A stretch of DNA of 13,888 nt from positions 1-13,888 of the forward strand of contig DAOPIR010000066.1 in assembly GCA_035399245.1 (NCBI GenBank). The letters run 5' to 3'. Position numbers and translations under genes: made by a program. The DNA comes from CAXXOK01 sp035399245. Its GTDB lineage: Bacteria > Bacillota > Clostridia > Christensenellales > Aristaeellaceae. Positions within the stretch are counted from its first letter, which is position 1, and each line of letters begins with the position of its first letter. Positions 7,194 to 13,888 of this stretch are shown in pieces. A model generated the notes under the pieces. It saw nothing but the letters and a program-made list of their open reading frames with translations. It was not told where the DNA came from and made no database searches.

Positions 7194-7437
7194 AGTCGGT
7201 TTCGTTGATTTTCGTATTGAACCGGCAAGCCGTTTCACGAAGTGAATATTCTGTTGTTCCGCAGCATAGTGACCTAGCCCGACCGTACCTATCAGCTTTT
7301 ATAAGCCGGACGCATTTGCTTCGTTCGTTGCATCCATGAAGTCATGTGTTTTCCGAAATCGATTTAGCTGCTCTTAAAATGGATTTTTGGTTTTCATATC
7401 AAACCATAATCGCTTAAATTTCTCCGGAGGCTTGATA

Positions 7438-7944
7438 GTGAAAAGACGTATTTTAATCGGTGGACTGATCCTCCTGATGCTGGGCTGTTTGATGATGTCC
7501 TTCATCACCGTATATCCGAATATGGCGCTGGATACGGAGATTGCCGCTGCGTTTCCCGACAGTGTATCGGGGCTGCAGCTGATTGCGCAGGGCAGCGGCA
7601 TTCTGCCTCTTGCTCTCATGCCGGCGCTCAATTCCGTTTCCTTCCGGGAAGGGCTGCTGCTTGCCGGCATCCTCTTAACGGTGCTGGGCGGGCTGCTCTC
7701 CATGGTACAGCGCAAGGGCATTTCGCATATCGCCGCGGCACTGGGCTGCGCGGGCATGCTGCCGATGCTGCTGTTCTCCTTCTACATGCAGCAGCTGGAT
7801 CAGAGCATCCTGTTTGACGTCATGCTGACCACCAAATGGGTGGTATGGGCGCCGGCTGTGCTCTCGGTGTGCTGTTTGCGATTGAGGCGCTTGCCCTGCG
7901 CAAGCTGGAGCCGCTGCCGATCTCCGACGGCAAATGGCGGCTGA
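7438..7944 (+). CDS. N-terminal fragment of the polytopic ABC permease, separated by a frameshift
   Basis: A GTG start at 7438 with CTCCGGAGG seven bases upstream begins a hydrophobic protein, KRRILIGGLILLMLGCLMMS. It contains a loop with DSVSGLQLIAQG and two or three further membrane helices up to FDVMLTTK (about residue 133). After about 7835 the frame turns into an arginine-rich, non-membrane sequence (LRLRRLPCASWSRCRSP) and stops at 7944, while the frame one base back continues as a good membrane helix. I infer that this is the true N-terminus of the next gene, split by one missing base. The composite protein would be about 855 residues. If the break is real in the cell, this fragment would be a 168-residue remnant with a nonsense tail. 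Confidence 0.7.
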   Translation: MKRRILIGGLILLMLGCLMMSFITVYPNMALDTEIAAAFPDSVSGLQLIAQGSGILPLALMPALNSVSFREGLLLAGILLTVLGGLLSMVQRKGISHIAAALGCAGMLPMLLFSFYMQQLDQSILFDVMLTTKWVVWAPAVLSVCCLRLRRLPCASWSRCRSPTANGG

Positions 7945-10004
7945 TATCCGCCGTGCTGTGCGTGGTAACGCTGCTGTTTTTCCTTTGCCCGTTTGCTGCC
8001 ACCGATATCGCCTCGGGCACCTTTGCCGATGCCCAGGAGGACGCGCTGCTCACGCGCTCCATGTCGGGGTTTGATTGGCTGACGGACGGTGAAGAGCTGC
8101 TCCATGATATTAAAACCGATACCGGCGCGTTTGCCTCGGTTACGGAAAACGGCGCGATGGCTGATCTGATTGTCCTCAGCGACAGCGGAAGCACCGTGAA
8201 AAACCTGTTTTTAATTCCCACGCATAACGGCGCTGTGCGCGGGATGGCAATCGCGGCCGCATTCCTGCTGCTGCTGGGCGCCGTGCTGCAGCTGATCCGC
8301 AAGGTGGACCGGTGGATCCCCGCAAGCATCGTAACCGTCGCAAGCCTGATGCTCATCACCGAGGTACTGGGCATGCTTGCGGTAGACAGTTCCTACCAGT
8401 TTCTGGGCGCAACCTATCAGCTGATGTACCTGGGGCTGGGCGGATACACGGTGTTTCCGCTGATACTGGGCGTAACAGCCGCCGGCGCGTCCGCCAGTGC
8501 AATCCTCGGCATTTGCCGTGCGGACAGCCCCTATTTCGTCAATCCGATCCCCCAGAAAAAGCGGCTGCTGGCTATCAGCCTGGCGCTGTCCATCGGGGCG
8601 GTAATCCTGCTGCTTACGCCCATGATCCAGATCAACCTCTACACCCCCGGCAAGATCAACCAATCAAGCCCGACGGTGAGCAAATCGATGTCCGGCCTTG
8701 CGCTGATCACCTTTCAGCAGCCGGATGAGCTGATGAACCCGCAAAACACGCGCGGCAAGGTGCTCTACGGTGAGGAAGCCGCGAAAAACGATCTGACGCT
8801 GACGGATTTCCAGGCTGTGATCGCCCGTGTGCTGCGCACGTTGGGCATCATGACGAGCCTCATGCTGACTGTGGCGCTGCTGGGCGTGGCGCTGCTGCTT
8901 GTCAAGCGGCGCAGCAAGCAGCTGATTATCACCGTGCTGTTGTTAAGCGCGCTGCTGCAGGCCGCCACCGTGATCATCTGCGCTTATATCGTTCCCAAAA
9001 ATGTCGGTTTTTCGGCAGGCATGGGTACCATCTATACCGCGATGGGCTTCTCGGTATTCGCCGCCTTTTTTGCCGGATTTCTGGATTATGAAGAGCTGCC
9101 CAAGAAGTTCAAGCTTTTCCTGATGGTGCTGCCGTTTTTGGTGGCGGTGTTCCTGTTTGCCTACCTGCCGCTGTCGGGCTGGCGCTACGCGTTTTACAAC
9201 TACAAGCTTGGCGTCTCGATGGACCAGCAGGAGTATGTGGGCTTCAAGTGGTTTACCTCCCTGTGGGCCAACGACGCGCAGCGCACCGAAACCGTGCGCG
9301 TGCTGACCAACACGTTCGCCATGAGCGGCATCGGGCTTTTAACCAGCTGGCTGCCCGTAGCATTCGCTATTTTCCTCACCGAAATCCGCGTGGGCTTCTT
9401 TAAGAAGTTCGTGCAGATCTTCACCACACTGCCCAACTTCATCAGCTGGGTGCTGGTGTTCTCGTTTGCGCTGAGCATCTTTTCGCTGGATACGGGCATT
9501 GTCAATAAGGCGCTGCTCAAGCTGGGTGTTATCGACGAGGCCATTGCCTACCTGAATTCCAGCGAGCACATCTGGATCAAGATGTGGCTGTGGAACACAT
9601 GGAAAACGCTCGGGTGGAGCGCCATTATGTATCTGGCGGCCATCGCGGGCATCGATCAGGAGCTGTATGAGGCCGCCAAGGTGGACGGTGCTGGCCGCTG
9701 GCGGCAAATCGCGCACGTTACCATCCCGGGGCTGCTGCCCACGTTCTTTGTGCTGCTGCTTTTACAGATTTCCAACATCGTCAACAACGGCATGGAGCAG
9801 TATCTGGTGTTCCAAAACGCCATGAACAAATCCACCATCGAGGTGCTGGACCTGTATGTGTACAACATTTCGCTGGGCACACGGTCCACCACGACCATCT
9901 CCATGGCCACCGCCATCGGCATCCTCAAGTCTCTTGTTTCCATTGTTCTTCTGTTCCTCGCCAACCGGTTCTCCAAGCTGGTCCGCGGCGAGAGCATCGT
10001 GTAA
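7836..10004 (+). CDS. Carbohydrate ABC transporter permease (LplB/YteP type) with a large extra membrane region at its N-terminus
   Basis: The C-terminal 300 residues (from about 9100) are a complete LplB-like permease: LMVLPFLVAVFLFAYLPLSG, the conserved YKLG and GFKWF segments, and the EAA loop YEAAKVDGAGRWRQIAHVTIPGLLP shortened here to its core EAAKVDGAGRW, which docks the ATPase. In front, nearly 420 residues in this frame plus the upstream fragment form extra membrane segments that read as repeated modules, with SMSGFDWL at about 8060 and SMSGLALI at about 8690. Normal members are near 300 residues. The ATG at 7836 has no ribosome site and the frame is closed upstream at 7815, so the true start is most likely the GTG at 7438 reached across a frameshift. 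The function of the extra modules is unknown. Confidence 0.85.
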   Translation: MGGMGAGCALGVLFAIEALALRKLEPLPISDGKWRLISAVLCVVTLLFFLCPFAATDIASGTFADAQEDALLTRSMSGFDWLTDGEELLHDIKTDTGAFASVTENGAMADLIVLSDSGSTVKNLFLIPTHNGAVRGMAIAAAFLLLLGAVLQLIRKVDRWIPASIVTVASLMLITEVLGMLAVDSSYQFLGATYQLMYLGLGGYTVFPLILGVTAAGASASAILGICRADSPYFVNPIPQKKRLLAISLALSIGAVILLLTPMIQINLYTPGKINQSSPTVSKSMSGLALITFQQPDELMNPQNTRGKVLYGEEAAKNDLTLTDFQAVIARVLRTLGIMTSLMLTVALLGVALLLVKRRSKQLIITVLLLSALLQAATVIICAYIVPKNVGFSAGMGTIYTAMGFSVFAAFFAGFLDYEELPKKFKLFLMVLPFLVAVFLFAYLPLSGWRYAFYNYKLGVSMDQQEYVGFKWFTSLWANDAQRTETVRVLTNTFAMSGIGLLTSWLPVAFAIFLTEIRVGFFKKFVQIFTTLPNFISWVLVFSFALSIFSLDTGIVNKALLKLGVIDEAIAYLNSSEHIWIKMWLWNTWKTLGWSAIMYLAAIAGIDQELYEAAKVDGAGRWRQIAHVTIPGLLPTFFVLLLLQISNIVNNGMEQYLVFQNAMNKSTIEVLDLYVYNISLGTRSTTTISMATAIGILKSLVSIVLLFLANRFSKLVRGESIV

Positions 10005-10019
10005 GGGAGGGGAAGAAAG

Positions 10020-10958
10020 ATGATGATGACCAAACAGCAGCGCGTAGCGCGCCGCAGGATTTACCGCCGCCATACCTTTGGTGAAATCCTGTTCAACATC
10101 TTCAACTACGCCTTCTTCGCCCTGTTTACGCTTGTGTGTATTTTCCCGTTCTATTACCTGTTCATCAACACCATTTCCGACAACCATCTGGTGTCGCTGG
10201 GGCAGATTACGCTCTATCCCAAGGGCATCCATTTTGAAAACTACGTGCAGGTGCTGAAAATCGAAGGGCTGGCCGACGCGGCGCTCACCTCCGTAGCGCG
10301 CACGGTGCTGGGCACCATCTGGACGGTCGGCGGCAGCGCGTTTCTGGGTTATCTGGTAACCAAGAAGGAAATGTGGCACCGCAAGCTCTTTTACCGGCTG
10401 ATCATCATCACCATGTACTTCAACGCCGGCTTGATCCCGTGGTACATGAACATGCGCATGCTGGGCTTTTTGGACAGTTTCTGGGCGTATGTGATCCCCT
10501 GTCTGGTATCGCCGTACAACGTGATATTGGTGAAAACCTTTATCGAAAACGTGCCGCCCTCGCTGGAGGAAAGCGCGCATCTGGACGGTGCCGGCTATAT
10601 CGTCAGCTTCACCAATGTCATCCTGCCGCTGATTACCCCGATCATGGCGACGCTGGCAATCTTCTCGGCCGTATATCAGTGGAACAGCTTCATCGATACC
10701 ATGGTGCTCATGCCCAGCGGCAAGCACTACACCCTGCAATACGTGCTTTACAAGTACCAAAACGAGGCCAATGCGCTGGCCGCGCTGATGCGCACCTCGC
10801 AGGACACCAGCTCGGTCGCCAACCTGTCCACCAAGCAAACGGCGCTTTCCGTGCGCATGACGGTGGCTATGGTGGTGGTGTTCCCCATCCTGCTGGTGTA
10901 CCCGTATTTCCAGAAGTACTTCGTCAAGGGCATCATGATCGGCGCCGTGAAGGGCTGA
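10020..10958 (+). CDS. Carbohydrate ABC transporter permease, LplC/YtcP type
   Basis: 312 residues with about six membrane helices, standard for the second permease of Lpl/Ytc systems. Seen: the basic N-terminus, TLVCIFPFYYLFINTIS, the family-typical MYFNAGLIPWYM, the EAA-like loop EESAHLDGAGYIVSFTNVIL with LPLITP, and the ending YFVKGIMIGAVKG that is characteristic of this subfamily. It forms the membrane channel with the preceding permease. It starts 15 bases after that gene with GGGAGGGG upstream; three consecutive ATG codons make the exact first residue uncertain. No frameshift and normal length, in contrast to its partner. Confidence 0.92.
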   Translation: MMMTKQQRVARRRIYRRHTFGEILFNIFNYAFFALFTLVCIFPFYYLFINTISDNHLVSLGQITLYPKGIHFENYVQVLKIEGLADAALTSVARTVLGTIWTVGGSAFLGYLVTKKEMWHRKLFYRLIIITMYFNAGLIPWYMNMRMLGFLDSFWAYVIPCLVSPYNVILVKTFIENVPPSLEESAHLDGAGYIVSFTNVILPLITPIMATLAIFSAVYQWNSFIDTMVLMPSGKHYTLQYVLYKYQNEANALAALMRTSQDTSSVANLSTKQTALSVRMTVAMVVVFPILLVYPYFQKYFVKGIMIGAVKG

Positions 10959-10970
10959 TAACTGTATGTG

Positions 10971-10987
10971 ACCGGCACAGCGCCGGT
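10971..10987 (+). other. Small stem-loop between the second permease and the solute-binding protein
   Basis: ACCGGC / GCCGGT (10971-10976 with 10982-10987) around a 5-base loop, with no T-run. It lies in the 53-base gap before the binding-protein gene. Such hairpins can act as mRNA stabilisers that raise binding-protein levels over permeases, which is an inference here. Confidence 0.4.
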
Positions 10988-11011
10988 ACAAATAAAAAGG
11001 AGGAATCCCCC

Positions 11012-12715
11012 ATGCGTAAACTCAGCAAGATCCTTGGTCTGCTTACAGCCGTTGCCATGCTTATGAGCATGATGACCGTTGCGGCCTTCGCCGAGGAAGA
11101 CGTCTACCGTGAACCCATTACGATCACCGTGTTTGACGAACTCGCCAACCAGCAAAGCTCCGGTTGGTTTGCCGAGATCCTCAAGGACAAATTCAATGTG
11201 GAGCTCAACATCATCTCCACCAACCTCGACGAGAATGCCTGGCAGACCCGTATGGCCGCCGGCGAGCTCGGCGACCTGATCCTCTTTGGCGATATGAGCG
11301 ATCACCTGATTGCCGCCATGAATGCCAATCTGCTGCTGGACTGGAACGAGTTGGATCTGACGCCGTATGAGAACATCGAGGCTTATACGTTGGATTCGCA
11401 GGCAAAGCTCACCAACTACGTGCTCAATGCCACCGGCATTGACGGCGTGTGGGGCTTTGGCCATGATATCGGCTACAACCGCACCGACTGGGACGTTATC
11501 ACCGAGCCCAACTACGGCATGCAGGTACGCTGGGATGCGTACGTAGCGGCCGGAATGCCGGAGCTTAACACCTTGCAGGATCTGGTTCCCTTCCTGCAGG
11601 CGCTGCAGGATGCAGTGCCCGAAAACGCGGACGGTGAAAAAGTATACGCTTACGGCGGCTTCGCCGATTGGGAAGACTGCGTTATGAAGTTCACCTGGGA
11701 CATCATGACCTGGTACGGCTATGCCGAGCAGGATTACCTGGGCGTCAACTGGGGCACCGGCGACATCGTCAATCCGCTGGAAGACGACAGCCTGTACTAT
11801 CAGTGCCTGAAAGTGAACAACGAACTCTATCGCGCCGGATTGTTCGATCCCGAAAGCATCAGCCAGAACTACGACACCTATTCCACCAAGGTGGATGCGG
11901 GCCGCTATCTGCTGGGCCTGTGGGGCTGGAAGATGCAGACCTACAACTCTGACGAGCGCGTAGCCAAGGGCGAAGGCTATGTCACCATGATCCCCGACGA
12001 CGCGGCGCCCGTGGTCAACGGCACTGCCACCTTCGGCGGCAACCGCGTATGGACGATCGGCGCTAACTGCGCCTATCCCGAGCGCATCCTGGAGATCCTC
12101 GACTGGCTGTGCTCCACCGACGGTATCATGACCACCTGGAACGGCCCGCAGGGACTGTGCTGGGACTATGACGAAAACGGCAAGCCCTACGGCACCGATT
12201 TCGGCTGGCAGTGCTGGAAAGACGGCTCCAATACCGAGATGCCGGCCGAGTACGGCGGCGGCACCTACACCGACGGCCAGAGCGCGCTGAATAACTCCAC
12301 CATCCTGCAGAATGCCTATGATCCCGAAGGCGGCTTCTGCTACAACCACGATGCGTGGGACGACGGCATTGCAAAGCTCGAAAACGCCATGATCAACGCA
12401 TGGAGCGAGCTGTATGCAGGCGGCGCCCGCACCGGTGTTGAGTACTACAGGCAGACCGGTAAATATTCGCTGCACCCCGCCACCATGTACACCATCGCCG
12501 CGAAGTCCGACGATCTGGCCACCATGCGCGCCCAGTTTGCTCCGATCATGAAGGAGTACAGCTGGAAGTGCGTCTATGCCGAGACCGACGAAGAATTCGA
12601 AGCGCTGTGGACAGAAATGGTCGACAAGTGCAAGGCCTTCGGCTATGACGAAGTCACCGAGTTCTACCTTGGCGAGATCCAGAACAAGCTGGATGCCATC
12701 GCCGCGGGCGAATAA
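11012..12715 (+). CDS. Extracellular carbohydrate-binding protein of the ABC transporter
   Basis: 567 residues, in the size range of LplA/YtcQ-type binding proteins. The ATG at 11012 has AAAAGGAGG eight or so bases upstream; the longer open frame into the previous gene is a shadow. The N-terminus MRKLSKILGLLTAVAMLMSM followed by MTVAAFAEED is a signal peptide with an Ala-x-Ala cleavage site near residue 27. There is no lipobox cysteine, unusual for a Gram-positive binding protein. The mature part opens with PITITVFDELANQQ, has GELGDLILFGD as in this family, and is rich in Trp, Tyr and Asp, suiting sugar stacking. The substrate is unknown; Lpl/Ytc systems usually import oligosaccharides or sugar acids. 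No ATPase follows, so a shared MsmX-type ATPase elsewhere is expected. Confidence 0.9.
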   Translation: MRKLSKILGLLTAVAMLMSMMTVAAFAEEDVYREPITITVFDELANQQSSGWFAEILKDKFNVELNIISTNLDENAWQTRMAAGELGDLILFGDMSDHLIAAMNANLLLDWNELDLTPYENIEAYTLDSQAKLTNYVLNATGIDGVWGFGHDIGYNRTDWDVITEPNYGMQVRWDAYVAAGMPELNTLQDLVPFLQALQDAVPENADGEKVYAYGGFADWEDCVMKFTWDIMTWYGYAEQDYLGVNWGTGDIVNPLEDDSLYYQCLKVNNELYRAGLFDPESISQNYDTYSTKVDAGRYLLGLWGWKMQTYNSDERVAKGEGYVTMIPDDAAPVVNGTATFGGNRVWTIGANCAYPERILEILDWLCSTDGIMTTWNGPQGLCWDYDENGKPYGTDFGWQCWKDGSNTEMPAEYGGGTYTDGQSALNNSTILQNAYDPEGGFCYNHDAWDDGIAKLENAMINAWSELYAGGARTGVEYYRQTGKYSLHPATMYTIAAKSDDLATMRAQFAPIMKEYSWKCVYAETDEEFEALWTEMVDKCKAFGYDEVTEFYLGEIQNKLDAIAAGE

Positions 12716-12746
12716 GCCAGAGCGGAAACACAATCCATACAACAAA

Positions 12747-12775
12747 GGCGGGAGCGCAAGCTCCCGCCTTATTTA
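12747..12775. terminator. Bidirectional intrinsic terminator between the transporter operon and the fructokinase
   Basis: A perfect 9-bp stem GGCGGGAGC / GCTCCCGCC (12747-12755 with 12760-12768) closed by a GCAA tetraloop, followed by TTATTTA and preceded by an A-rich AACAAA. It can serve both converging transcripts. Confidence 0.85.
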
Positions 12776-12787
12776 GTTCGCTATCTA

Positions 12788-13675
12788 TTACTTTTCGGCT
12801 TCCAGCGCCCGTTTGCCAAGCAGGTACGCGCCTACCAGCCCGCTGACAGGGAACAGGGCGGGCGGAACGATATACTCGTCCATATGCTCCAGCACCGCGG
12901 GCGACTGCACATAGCCGCCCAGCAACTCCTGCGTGCGCCTGCGGATCAGCGTAAACAGCGCCTGCCGCTGCATCACGCCGCCGCCCAGGATAATGCGCTG
13001 CGGGCTGACGGTTAAGATCAGGTTTACGCACATCTGCGCCAGATAATCGGCCTCGATGATAAAGGTCGGGTGGTCGTCGGGCAGATTTTTGGCATCGCCG
13101 CCCACGCGCGCGCCGATCGCCGGGCCGGCCGCCAGCCCTTCGCCGCAGCCGTTGTGGTACGGACATACACCTTTGGGATTGGGATCATCGGGATGGGGCC
13201 GCAGCAGCATATGCCCAAGCTCCGGATGCAGGATGCCGTGCACCAGATTGCCGCCGGAGAGCACGCCGCCGCCGATACCCGTGCCGATGGTGAGGTACAC
13301 GGCGTCTTTCATGCCCTTGGCCGCGCCGCACTCCGCCTCGGCCAGCACCGCCGCGTTGACGTCGGTATCGATCGCACAGGGAATACCGCTGTCGCCTACC
13401 AGCGAATGCAGCAGCGGCACATTGCGCCACTTGAGTTTCGGGGTGGAGGTGATATAACCATAGGTCGGGGATTCGGGATGCAGGTCCAGCGGCCCGAACG
13501 AGCCGATTCCTAGCGCGTCGATATGCTGTGCGTCAAAAAACGCTTTCATGGCCGGAACAGTTTCCTCTGGTGCCAGCGTAGGCAGCGTATGGCGTGCAAG
13601 CTCCTCTCCCTGATCGTTATAAACTCCGAGTACCATCTTGGTACCGCCGGCTTCCAGAGCTCCTATCCGCCGCAT
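12788..13675 (-). CDS. ROK-family fructokinase
   Basis: 295 residues. I chose the ATG at 13675 because GAGGAG is 9 bases upstream; the ATG at 13684 directly abuts that site. It phosphorylates a hexose, most likely fructose, with ATP. Seen: the phosphate-binding loop GALEAGGTKMVLGV at the N-terminus, IDTDVNAAVLAEAECGAAKG with the catalytic Asp region, LTIGTGIGGGVLSGGNLVHG, and the zinc site GH plus CPYHNGCGEGLAAGPA, in the C-x-x-H-x-x-C arrangement typical of the GmuE/YdhR fructokinase branch rather than the glucokinases. PELGHMLLRPHPDD is also typical of this branch. It is convergent with the sugar transporter and may act on its product, but it has its own promoter. Confidence 0.9.
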   Translation of the reverse strand: MRRIGALEAGGTKMVLGVYNDQGEELARHTLPTLAPEETVPAMKAFFDAQHIDALGIGSFGPLDLHPESPTYGYITSTPKLKWRNVPLLHSLVGDSGIPCAIDTDVNAAVLAEAECGAAKGMKDAVYLTIGTGIGGGVLSGGNLVHGILHPELGHMLLRPHPDDPNPKGVCPYHNGCGEGLAAGPAIGARVGGDAKNLPDDHPTFIIEADYLAQMCVNLILTVSPQRIILGGGVMQRQALFTLIRRRTQELLGGYVQSPAVLEHMDEYIVPPALFPVSGLVGAYLLGKRALEAEK

Positions 13676-13705
13676 AACCACCATCTCCTCATTATTTGTT
13701 TCCCT

Positions 13706-13734
13706 ATCATATCAAAAACAAGCGCTAAAAACAA
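13706..13734 (-). promoter_or_regulatory. Promoter of the fructokinase gene
   Basis: On the minus strand TTGTTT (13729-13734), a 17-base spacer, then TATGAT (13706-13711). It would give a leader of about 25 bases to the ATG at 13675. It stands back to back with the whiA promoter. Confidence 0.65.
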
Positions 13735-13735
13735 C

Positions 13736-13765
13736 TTGACGAAACCGGCTTTTGTACAGTACAAT
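13736..13765 (+). promoter_or_regulatory. Promoter upstream of whiA
   Basis: TTGACG at 13736-13741, an 18-base spacer, and TACAAT at 13760-13765. The perfect palindrome TGTACAGTACA (13753-13763) overlaps the -10 and could be an operator. Confidence 0.65.
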
Positions 13766-13853
13766 ACACCCATAAAACAAGGATGTTTGCGTCGATCAGG
13801 GAGCCTCGATGATTGATCGGCTGTTTGTTGTAGATGTCTGCGAAAGGAAGCGT

Positions 13854-13888
13854 ATGTCGTTTTCCTCCGACTGCAAGGAAGAGCTGTG
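13854..13888 (+). CDS. whiA: WhiA-type DNA-binding regulator, first 11 codons only
   Basis: The visible residues MSFSSDCKEEL match the very conserved start of WhiA (MSF-S/A-S-x-x-K-x-E-L), a protein with a homing-endonuclease-like fold and a helix-turn-helix that is linked to cell division and sporulation in Gram-positive bacteria. GAAAGGAAG precedes the ATG. An in-frame upstream ATG at 13809 with GGGAG before it would add 15 residues (MIDRLFVVDVCERKR); family convention favours 13854. The rest lies beyond the window. The usual upstream partners rapZ and yvcK are absent; a fructokinase lies there instead. Confidence 0.8.
   Translation, partial: MSFSSDCKEEL

Larger units (their letters stand above)
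6964..7437. other. Non-coding region and long leader before the ABC transporter operon
   Basis: No supported gene. The stretch is more AT-rich than its surroundings. It contains a strong promoter (7134-7163), three copies of TTGTATGA, and then about 270 bases of untranslated leader up to the GTG start at 7438. Within the leader I see only weak stem-loops, such as TTCAC-GAA-GTGAA near 7234-7246, and no recognised riboswitch or T-box. Confidence 0.6.

Noticed and set aside
7195..7330. Search for a riboswitch or T-box in the long transporter leader
   Set aside because: No specifier-loop, T-box or known aptamer core seen; only short weak hairpins.
10748..12745. Very long minus-strand open frame (665 codons)
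   Set aside because: Antisense shadow of the second permease and the binding protein, caused by high GC at third codon positions; no ribosome site and no domain.
13783..13812. Possible leader peptide before whiA (MFASIREPR) and an 8-bp stem around 13791-13819
   Set aside because: Very short, without stalling-type residues or an alternative terminator structure; the stem has a G-U pair and no T-run.
1..13888. tRNA, rRNA, CRISPR arrays, insertion sequences and phage genes
   Set aside because: None seen: no cloverleaf sequence, no regularly spaced repeats, and no transposase or integrase frame.

Overview
The window looks like a chromosomal piece of a fairly GC-rich anaerobic Gram-positive bacterium, most likely a member of the Clostridia (Bacillota). 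The evidence is an xpaC-telA pair, strong AGGAGG-type ribosome binding sites, sigma-A-type promoters, a four-subunit ferredoxin-dependent 2-oxoacid oxidoreductase (an enzyme of anaerobes), an Lpl/Ytc-type sugar ABC transporter, and the first codons of whiA at the right edge. I cannot name the genus from sequence alone.

Layout. (1) Positions 1-3123, minus strand: an apparent operon xpaC - telA - glutamine synthetase homologue. The last gene runs off the left edge. It appears to lack some classical active-site residues, and it ends in a 48-bp perfect inverted duplication that looks like a fold-back or assembly artefact. (2) Positions 3356-6963, plus strand: a clear promoter drives korD-korA-korB-korC, a complete 2-oxoacid:ferredoxin oxidoreductase, closed by two hairpins followed by T-rich runs. 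KorA carries a roughly 267-residue charged, helical, repetitive tail that is not part of the normal subunit and contains a well-spaced internal ribosome binding site. (3) Positions 6964-7437: a non-coding stretch with a strong promoter, three copies of an 8-bp motif and a long leader. (4) Positions 7438-12775, plus strand: a carbohydrate ABC transporter operon of two permeases and a solute-binding protein, with no ATPase. The first permease is exceptional. It is preceded by a long polytopic region that I read as three tandem membrane modules, and it is broken near its start by a one-base frameshift. (5) Positions 12788-13675, minus strand: a ROK-family fructokinase, convergent with the transporter and sharing a bidirectional terminator with it. 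(6) Positions 13706-13888: back-to-back promoters and the start of whiA.

How the genes fit together. The transporter probably imports an oligosaccharide or sugar derivative using an ATPase encoded elsewhere. The neighbouring ROK kinase would phosphorylate a hexose. The Kor enzyme would oxidise a 2-oxoacid to an acyl-CoA while reducing ferredoxin, or run in reverse. XpaC and TelA are a conserved membrane/stress pair of poorly known role. The two parts most worth following up are the KorA tail and the triplicated membrane region fused to the ABC permease.
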